From positions 1-35,888 of the IMG/VR virus record IMGVR_UViG_3300031787_000417: a stretch of DNA of 35,888 bases, one strand, 5' to 3'. Under the pieces are notes generated by a model that was given only the letters and a program-made list of their open reading frames with translations, was not told the DNA's origin and did no database searches. Position numbers and translations under genes: made by a program. Positions 30,919-35,888 of the stretch are shown here, piece by piece (within the stretch, counting starts at the first letter, position 1; every line of letters begins with the position of its first letter). Origin of the DNA: a virus.

Positions 30919-31065
30919 TTATTCTCCTACCCAATTTGAATCTGCTTTGAGTCCAGGAATAAAAACAGTCTGTACAGCGGCAACAAGACTGATCTTCGTG
31001 GCTAAACGCTTAACAAAATTAGGACAGAGAATCATTGGTTTAAAAGCAACAACACTGGCCCCCAT
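30919..31065 (-). CDS. 48-residue hypothetical protein
   Basis: Starts ATG 31065 after an in-frame stop and ends TAA 30919, 13 nt before the next start. Composition: hydrophobic and basic (LCPNFVKRLATKISLVAAVQ). It fills the only sizeable gap in the virion operon. The absence of a strong ribosome site lowers confidence. Not recognised. Confidence 0.45.
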   Translation of the reverse strand: MGASVVAFKPMILCPNFVKRLATKISLVAAVQTVFIPGLKADSNWVGE

Positions 31066-31120
31066 AGATCAAAGATCTGTGTCCAGTAGGTTGGGCTTAC
31101 ATGCTGAGCAATGCCAAAAA

Positions 31121-32104
31121 TCAACGTTTGGTGTATTGGTTTAAAAGCTCTTGGAACTCTTCTGGACTCATGTTTTTAAAACGAGGATCAGCAAAGTTCA
31201 CAGGCGGTGCACCTTCTCCACCAATAAAGCTAGGAGATGCGGGATTCAACATAGCATCTGCCATTGGTACGGCGGGTGTAGGACCTTGAGTAGCCTGGTT
31301 CCAAGTGAACTCAGCTCGATTTTCCAGGGATGGAAGTTCTTGGATACCAATACCGCGTTGAATTGCATCGTAGCCAACAGCGCCTGGTTTTACTTTGGAA
31401 GCAAGGCCACCAGGGGCGCCATACTTTGCTGCCCAAATTGCCATGCCTTGGTCACGTACCTTAGCACGTTCATCAGCAATTGCTTGCTTCTGCATGTCAG
31501 GGTTAGCTTTCACCATCGCCTCAACCCTGGCACGCTCCCGTTCGTACTCACGGTTTTGTGCAGCGTACGGATCAATAGGTGCGAAAGAACCTGCACCGGA
31601 AAAGCCACCCCCTCCACCTTGTGCTGCTCCTGGAGAACGTGGTGCAGTGTCTTGAATAAAACGACCTTGCGTTCCAGGGGTGTTAAGAGAGTTTAAAGTA
31701 GCACTACTTCCAGTTCCATTCAATAATTGCCAACCGTAATCATCGCCACCCCAATAGACAGGTTTACCGTTTAATACTGCTTGAGTACCAATAGGACGCT
31801 GTTGTTGTCCTGGTGGAGATTTAGTCGCCCTTGGAGCACCTCCACCTGAGCCAATTACATTTTCAATGCTATTTCCAAGTGCCCCAAGACGTGTGATGAT
31901 GTTATCTTGTGGGTTGATAACTTGTTGAGTTTGCTCAATAATATCAGGAATAGCAAATAACGGGCTTATAAATTTGCCAGCTCCCCTAAGCCCTACGGTT
32001 GGTTTTATAGGAATTGCTGCTCGAGCATTTAAACGTTGGCGAGCAATACTACCGGCATCTTGGCCTTTAGGATTTGCCTGATTAAGAAAATCAAACCAAG
32101 CCAT
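31121..32104 (-). CDS. Putative virion protein, Gly/Ala/Pro rich, 327 residues
   Basis: The start ATG 32104 has an excellent ribosome site (GGAGGT, 5-nt spacing). The N-terminal 60 residues include a hydrophobic stretch (GKFISPLFAIPDIIEQ), the middle is Gly rich, residues about 170-230 are a charged helix (REYERERARVEAMVKANPDM), and the end is Pro rich. Likely an internal head or ejection protein by its position and composition. Confidence 0.65.
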   Translation of the reverse strand: MAWFDFLNQANPKGQDAGSIARQRLNARAAIPIKPTVGLRGAGKFISPLFAIPDIIEQTQQVINPQDNIITRLGALGNSIENVIGSGGGAPRATKSPPGQQQRPIGTQAVLNGKPVYWGGDDYGWQLLNGTGSSATLNSLNTPGTQGRFIQDTAPRSPGAAQGGGGGFSGAGSFAPIDPYAAQNREYERERARVEAMVKANPDMQKQAIADERAKVRDQGMAIWAAKYGAPGGLASKVKPGAVGYDAIQRGIGIQELPSLENRAEFTWNQATQGPTPAVPMADAMLNPASPSFIGGEGAPPVNFADPRFKNMSPEEFQELLNQYTKR

Positions 32105-32106
32105 AA

Positions 32107-32568
32107 TTACCTCCAGACCTCATGTAAATAAATGCGTGAACCAACAGCAGTGTCGGCAGGACCAGGTAATGCCTGGATAAATTCAGCACCAGAACGTTCG
32201 TAACGATAACGAGCCTGGAACGGATCTTTGTAGTTTGGAACGTAAAGAATCTGCGCAAGTCGATTGGTTTCGTAGAGATAAATCTCGTCCCAAACCTTCA
32301 AAGATTCCCTGGCATTGCTGGAGCGAATCGTACGATCCACATCACCAACGATGTTCTCAATGCGAGTAGAAGGCGAAGTAGCAACTTCGGTTTTCTTCTC
32401 GGCAGTATCGCAACGACCAAGTTGAATAATAACTTTGTCGTAGAAGTATGAATCCGGGATGGTGTTCATAGCTTCTTCCAGACGAGCGTAATCGCCCGCT
32501 GGTACGGTGACCGTGAAGTAGCCGAGGTGGTATCGGACTCTACTTTTATCGAAGTCGCTGAGATGCAC
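32107..32568 (-). CDS. Putative head-tail connector or neck protein
   Basis: 153 residues. Alpha/beta with a helix-rich N-terminal half (KSRVRYHLGYFTVTVPAGDY) and a strand-rich end (GSRIYLHEVWR). The size and its position between head and tail genes fit small head-completion proteins of tailed phages; I cannot name a family. Start is GTG 32568, with a TATAATAAA box 19 nt upstream. Confidence 0.55.
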   Translation of the reverse strand: MHLSDFDKSRVRYHLGYFTVTVPAGDYARLEEAMNTIPDSYFYDKVIIQLGRCDTAEKKTEVATSPSTRIENIVGDVDRTIRSSNARESLKVWDEIYLYETNRLAQILYVPNYKDPFQARYRYERSGAEFIQALPGPADTAVGSRIYLHEVWR

Positions 32569-32587
32569 AGCTTAGTTCCGTATGTTT

Positions 32588-32596
32588 TTTATTATA
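32588..32596 (-). promoter_or_regulatory. Candidate late promoter box (TATAATAAA)
   Basis: Minus-strand match to the recurrent box, 19 nt before the GTG start at 32568. It overlaps the end of the upstream gene. Confidence 0.5.
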
Positions 32597-33326
32597 AGCT
32601 CATTGGATTTTGTAGAACTCCAAGGCCTCCCATTGCTTGCATCATTTGCTCCATCGTTGCACGATGATCCGTGCGTTGCGGGGGATTAAGTAATTGTTGC
32701 ATCATTGTTGTTTGCAGTTGATCTTGCATATAACGTTTCAAAAAATCTTGTCGTGTTTCTGCAGTATTTGCATCAGCAGTAGCACCTGGACTAACAGCTT
32801 GACCAGTGGGAACTAAGACTTCTGTTTCTGCTTCAGGGCGATCAACATTGCCATGGCCAACGCGGAATACAACCTTACCACTAGGATCTAAAGCCTCAGA
32901 AAAATATCCATATCCTCCACCACTACCGCGACGAATCTTGCCGCCTGCAATGCCAGGTATGTAAATAGATGCGTCTTCTACAGCACCTTTATCAAACCTG
33001 CTTTTACCTTTAAAAGGTACATAGAAATCAAAAGAATCAAATCCAGGACTTTGACTATGAGCGTGCGCCGCTGCTGCTCTTTCTAGTAAATCAATTTTAT
33101 CTGATAGATCTGCTGCTGTATTCCACCTCCTTCCAGCCACTGCGTTGTTTGAGAATTCTATTTCGCGCCCATGAGAACCGTATTGGTTTGCCAATGCATC
33201 CATTGCTTTGACTTTCTCAATAGCAGGGAGCGACTTTAACGCTTTCCAATCAATGTGATAGGGAGAGCTGCCACCAATTTTATTACTAGGTCCTGTATAT
33301 CCACTGCGATTAACAGAGTATGCCAT
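32592..33326 (-). CDS. Putative virion protein, 244 residues
   Basis: It begins MAYSVNRSGYTGPSNKIGGS; the middle has a SFDFYVPFKGKSRFDKG strand region and the C-terminus is a Gln/Met-rich helix (YMQDQLQTTMMQQLLNPP, then MEQMMQAMGG). Not recognised. It is the first gene after a strong terminator and carries its own candidate late promoter, so it starts a new transcription unit. Confidence 0.6.
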   Translation of the reverse strand: MAYSVNRSGYTGPSNKIGGSSPYHIDWKALKSLPAIEKVKAMDALANQYGSHGREIEFSNNAVAGRRWNTAADLSDKIDLLERAAAAHAHSQSPGFDSFDFYVPFKGKSRFDKGAVEDASIYIPGIAGGKIRRGSGGGYGYFSEALDPSGKVVFRVGHGNVDRPEAETEVLVPTGQAVSPGATADANTAETRQDFLKRYMQDQLQTTMMQQLLNPPQRTDHRATMEQMMQAMGGLGVLQNPMSL

Positions 33327-33339
33327 GTTGTTTTATTTC

Positions 33340-33348
33340 TTATTTTAC
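33340..33348 (-). promoter_or_regulatory. Candidate late promoter box (GTAAAATAA)
   Basis: Minus-strand match to the recurrent box, 13 nt before the ATG at 33326 and 4 nt after the terminator T-run. It restarts transcription directly after termination. Confidence 0.5.
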
Positions 33349-33352
33349 GAGC

Positions 33353-33376
33353 AAAAAACCCCCGGTTTCCCAGGGG
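33353..33376 (-). terminator. Rho-independent terminator after the HhH protein
   Basis: On the minus strand, CCCCTGG, the tetraloop GAAA and CCGGGGG form a 7-bp stem (one G-U), followed by six T. It ends transcription that comes from the capsid, 270-residue and HhH genes, 19 nt after the HhH stop codon. Confidence 0.9.
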
Positions 33377-33394
33377 CTAGATAGGAGATAAGTA

Positions 33395-33826
33395 TCAAAC
33401 TCTGATCAAGTCTGCTGCTAAAACCGCGTCCCAATCAACCCGTTTAATTTGCTTTAACTGTTCAAGATTGTTAAACCTTTCACCCGATAAGGACATCTGA
33501 AGATCTTTAATTTCTCGAGCTGTTTTCAATCCGATACCCTTAATATGATCAGCGATCATCTGTGGGGTAGCGCCATTGATGTTAAGGCGTGTGTCCGGGG
33601 GGAAAGTGCGTGGTTCTTCCTGCGATGCTTTATCTTTCACGCGAAGAGTTTTTACTTTCTTCGTGGCTTCTTCGTCAGGTGTGAGTTCAGTTTTGTAAGC
33701 GGTGTAAAGGCGACCGTCCTGGTCTTTGACCATGAACCAATCGCCTTGATCCCATTCGCTTACAATCTCAACACGTGCACCTGTCTTTTTATGCTGATAA
33801 AGCATATCTGCAGTTGGTGTAGACAT
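33395..33826 (-). CDS. Helix-hairpin-helix DNA-binding protein
   Basis: 143 residues. The N-terminal part (residues 8-50) looks like a small SH3-type barrel (KKTGARVEIVSEWDQGDWFM). The C-terminal 60 residues form a ComEA/PsbU-type helix-hairpin-helix repeat (RLNINGATPQMIADHIKGIG, then LKTAREIKDLQ, then LKQIKRVDWDAV). HhH domains bind DNA backbone without sequence preference. Position directly after the capsid and 270-residue genes suggests a role in packaged DNA or head maturation. A perfect hairpin abuts the start codon. Confidence 0.8.
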   Translation of the reverse strand: MSTPTADMLYQHKKTGARVEIVSEWDQGDWFMVKDQDGRLYTAYKTELTPDEEATKKVKTLRVKDKASQEEPRTFPPDTRLNINGATPQMIADHIKGIGLKTAREIKDLQMSLSGERFNNLEQLKQIKRVDWDAVLAADLIRV

Positions 33827-33849
33827 AAGACCAGTTGTTCACTGGTCTT
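33827..33849 (-). repeat. Hairpin abutting the HhH start codon
   Basis: On the minus strand, AAGACCAGT, a 5-nt loop and ACTGGTCTT form a perfect 9-bp stem ending directly at the ATG (33826). It lies 12 nt after the stop of the 270-residue gene, with no T-run. It may reduce read-through translation of the HhH gene or be an RNA-processing site. Confidence 0.75.
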
Positions 33850-33861
33850 AGTTTAACCTAA

Positions 33862-34674
33862 TCAGCTAACAACGCGACCAGTGAGGTACATGTCGATATC
33901 TTCGTAACCAGGGGCGACATCAGGTTGGATGTAGCACACTTCCACAACCAGGTAACCAGCGCGGCTGGCGGCACTGTCAGCAGCAGAAATGTAGAAACCA
34001 CCAGAAGTCGTGGTGCTATTAGCGGTTTCCTTAGCGAACACTTTGAAAGTGGTCGAGCTATTCAGCGAGTAGTAAGCGTTACCAGGAAGAGGACCAAGTA
34101 CGCCAGAGCTCAGAATGAAAGGATTGGTGCCGTAACCAGCAGTACCACCAGCAAAGTAAATCTCGCCAGCTTGGGTACCAGATACGGTAGAGGTGAGGTT
34201 GGCTTGTGCCACACCTTCACCAACGCCAGAAGCAGCAGTGGGGCTACCACCATTGCTACGACCAAAGGAGATCACGTTGCCAGTTGCGGCATACACACCA
34301 GAAGCAACGGTACCATCCCAACCAGAAGCAACGGAAATCGCAGTGCGATACACGTAAGCAGGAAGGGTGGAGTTACCAGAGATCACCATGCCGGTGATGT
34401 TGGGACGAGTGTCGTCTTGGCGGTAAGGCGAAGGAACGATCACATCAGCGTTAGTGGTGACGGCAAGAGAGCCGGTGCCACCAGAAATGCCTACAACGGG
34501 CACATAACCACGCTGCTGGAAGTAACGGTAACCAGGGGTAGCCAGCACCGAAGTGGGGCCTGCGTTGGAACCAGTATCAGTACCAGCGGCATTAGGGTCG
34601 ATATTGCGATACCAACCGTTGAGAGCATTATTCCAGTTACCTGGATAAATCTTTTTAGCCGTTAAATAAGTCAT
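33862..34674 (-). CDS. Putative capsid decoration or head-fibre protein
   Basis: 270 residues, Gly/Ser/Thr/Ala rich and beta-type (GISGGTGSLAVTTNADVIVP, SGTQAGEIYFAGGTAGYGTN), with no Cys except one near the end. It directly follows the capsid gene, the usual place for a head decoration or auxiliary capsid protein. No family is recognised. Start ATG 34674 with GGAAAG upstream. Confidence 0.6.
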   Translation of the reverse strand: MTYLTAKKIYPGNWNNALNGWYRNIDPNAAGTDTGSNAGPTSVLATPGYRYFQQRGYVPVVGISGGTGSLAVTTNADVIVPSPYRQDDTRPNITGMVISGNSTLPAYVYRTAISVASGWDGTVASGVYAATGNVISFGRSNGGSPTAASGVGEGVAQANLTSTVSGTQAGEIYFAGGTAGYGTNPFILSSGVLGPLPGNAYYSLNSSTTFKVFAKETANSTTTSGGFYISAADSAASRAGYLVVEVCYIQPDVAPGYEDIDMYLTGRVVS

Positions 34675-34701
34675 TTATCTTTCCAGATATGTTTGTTGTT
34701 A

Positions 34702-35868
34702 TCAGATGTTGCCGTCATCTTGGATGAAGCTGAACGCGGTCGTGATGAAATCGGTGTTAAGGATTTCGAAACCAGCGTAAAGTTGCCAAATCAGAATGAT
34801 GAAGCGGCTGAAGTCGTCGTTGTTGTTGATCAGCACCTGAGCATTCGGGCCGCCGATACCAACGCCAACAGCTTGAGGACCGAAGAAGTAACCTTGGGCC
34901 ACTTCACGAGAAGCATAAGTACCACCAGTGCCATCGAAGGAAGCACTGATGCTCTTGCTTGGGAAGTTGGTCGACTCGAAGAACTTCACGCCTTCGAACT
35001 GAACGCCAGTAGGCATTACAGGTTCACCAGCCAGGAAGTAACCTTGACCAGCCTGGGGACCCATGTAGAAGCTGGCGTTGTTAGGCATCATGGGATTACC
35101 CATGTACATGCCTTGACCAGGGTTACCAGCGTAACGTGCAATCTCACGGAAGTCAGGATCACGACGCAGGTGCATCATGAAGACGGGATCGCAAATGCAA
35201 CGATACAGACCATCAGAGAAGGTCGGCACGTTACGCTTACGCAGGTCCTTAACAACGTTCAGCAGGTCGGTACGAACCTGGAATTGCTGAACATCAGCAG
35301 TGTACTCAGTGGCGGTGTAAGCAATACGACCAGAAGAATCTTTGGTCTTGCCACCAGCAAAGTAGTAACCACCTTGCGAAGTAGAGGCGGCACCATTGGC
35401 TTCAGCTTTGGCGAGTTCATCAAGGAACACGCGGTCACGCCAACGGCGATAGTCGTCGAGCAGCGTCAAGCTACCGATCGACTGGTGGAACATATTCAGG
35501 TTCCCGCTGTCCAAAAGCAGGCGCTGCGCAGTGATCAGCGTCTCACGCGCAATCTTGAAAGTGCTAGGCTGAGTCGGATCACCCGGATCTGCAGGGCCGG
35601 TGTACTCTTTGAGTACCACCAACACCTTTTCCTTTGTGATGTTGCGGCTGTTGGCAGTACCGATAGTCTGGTCGGACACACGCTCACGGCTGTCCTTGGT
35701 ACCAGGGGTACCCCAGAACTTATAGCGGTCTAACTGAACGGTTTGACCAGGCTGCCGAGTAAAGTCATGAACGACCACAGGCTCGACTGCCATTTCTGCG
35801 ATGTACGCAGGATGGGGACGGTAAAGTTCCGCACCCAAGATTTTTGGAAAGTCATTATCAATAAACAC
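34702..35868 (-). CDS. Putative major capsid protein
   Basis: 388 residues. The segment VKDLRKRNVPTFSDGLYRCI (about 229-248), followed by CDPVFMMHLRRDPDFREIAR, is close in pattern to HK97-fold capsid proteins (P-domain helix, RxVP...dGxY, dPxxxxxLRxD). An N-terminal RQPGQTVQLDRYKF fits the N-arm/E-loop region. Composition is neutral with many Gly and Phe. N4 gp56-type capsids are the nearest I can suggest, weakly. Start is GTG 35868 after an in-frame stop, with GGAGG further upstream than usual. The gene heads the leftward virion operon and is followed by decoration-type and HhH genes. Confidence 0.75.
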   Translation of the reverse strand: MFIDNDFPKILGAELYRPHPAYIAEMAVEPVVVHDFTRQPGQTVQLDRYKFWGTPGTKDSRERVSDQTIGTANSRNITKEKVLVVLKEYTGPADPGDPTQPSTFKIARETLITAQRLLLDSGNLNMFHQSIGSLTLLDDYRRWRDRVFLDELAKAEANGAASTSQGGYYFAGGKTKDSSGRIAYTATEYTADVQQFQVRTDLLNVVKDLRKRNVPTFSDGLYRCICDPVFMMHLRRDPDFREIARYAGNPGQGMYMGNPMMPNNASFYMGPQAGQGYFLAGEPVMPTGVQFEGVKFFESTNFPSKSISASFDGTGGTYASREVAQGYFFGPQAVGVGIGGPNAQVLINNNDDFSRFIILIWQLYAGFEILNTDFITTAFSFIQDDGNI

Positions 35869-35888
35869 TTTGTTTCATCCTCCGTGTG

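Noticed and set aside
34693-35733. Long plus-strand frame opposite the capsid gene
   Set aside because: It is an antisense shadow of the capsid protein; its low-complexity Thr/Arg/Val composition is not protein-like and it has no ribosome site.

Overview
This window looks like part of a tailed double-stranded DNA phage that infects cyanobacteria. The evidence is cumulative. There is a compact mosaic of short overlapping genes, a late strand carrying capsid, neck, internal-virion and tail-fibre type genes, three different peptidoglycan-degrading proteins, a primase-helicase, a dCTP deaminase, and host-like metabolic genes typical of cyanophages: S-adenosylmethionine decarboxylase (speD) and a protein that aligns by eye with the phycobilisome-degradation adaptor NblA. 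No integrase, terminase, portal or DNA polymerase was recognised, so this is a fragment of a larger genome. I could not place it in the T4-like or T7-like cyanophage groups from gene order.

Layout. 1-4508 is mostly minus strand: an HNH gene, a tRNA-Pro(UGG) next to an odd tRNA-like gene, and a cluster of small lysine-rich or hypothetical proteins with a methyltransferase and two small membrane proteins. 4542-13344 is plus strand. Its early-type block is a PD-(D/E)XK exonuclease, an endonuclease VII-like protein, a Prim-Pol/SF3 primase-helicase, speD and a glycosyltransferase. A non-coding 194-bp dyad follows (10582-10775), then HNH-type genes, a virion-like protein and small ORFs. 13347-19622 is minus strand: an endolysin with glucosaminidase and M15 peptidase domains, two paralogous small proteins, and two repeat-rich tail fibres, one ending in an S74 intramolecular chaperone. 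19668-22119 is plus strand: a DNA-binding protein, a degenerate adenine-methyltransferase-like protein and dCTP deaminase. 22116-24643 is a mixed-strand patch with a DUF3310 protein, the NblA-like protein, a GH24 lysozyme and small basic proteins. 24646-35868 is the minus-strand virion operon, running from the putative major capsid protein at the right edge down to a 944-residue protein.

Regulation. Nine start codons are preceded, 16-23 nt upstream, by a near-identical A/T-rich box (consensus about TAWAATAAA) with no matching -35 element. It sits mainly before late genes and is a candidate late promoter. Two strong rho-independent terminators are visible. Four hairpins end 0 to about 6 nt before start codons, including the lysozyme start, which suggests translational gating. 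The strongest unexplained structure is the dyad at 10582-10775. Its two 81-bp arms match in exact register, each arm carries two repeats spaced 22 bp apart, and a cyanobacterial-type DnaA box lies in the loop. It is a good candidate replication origin or structured RNA element.
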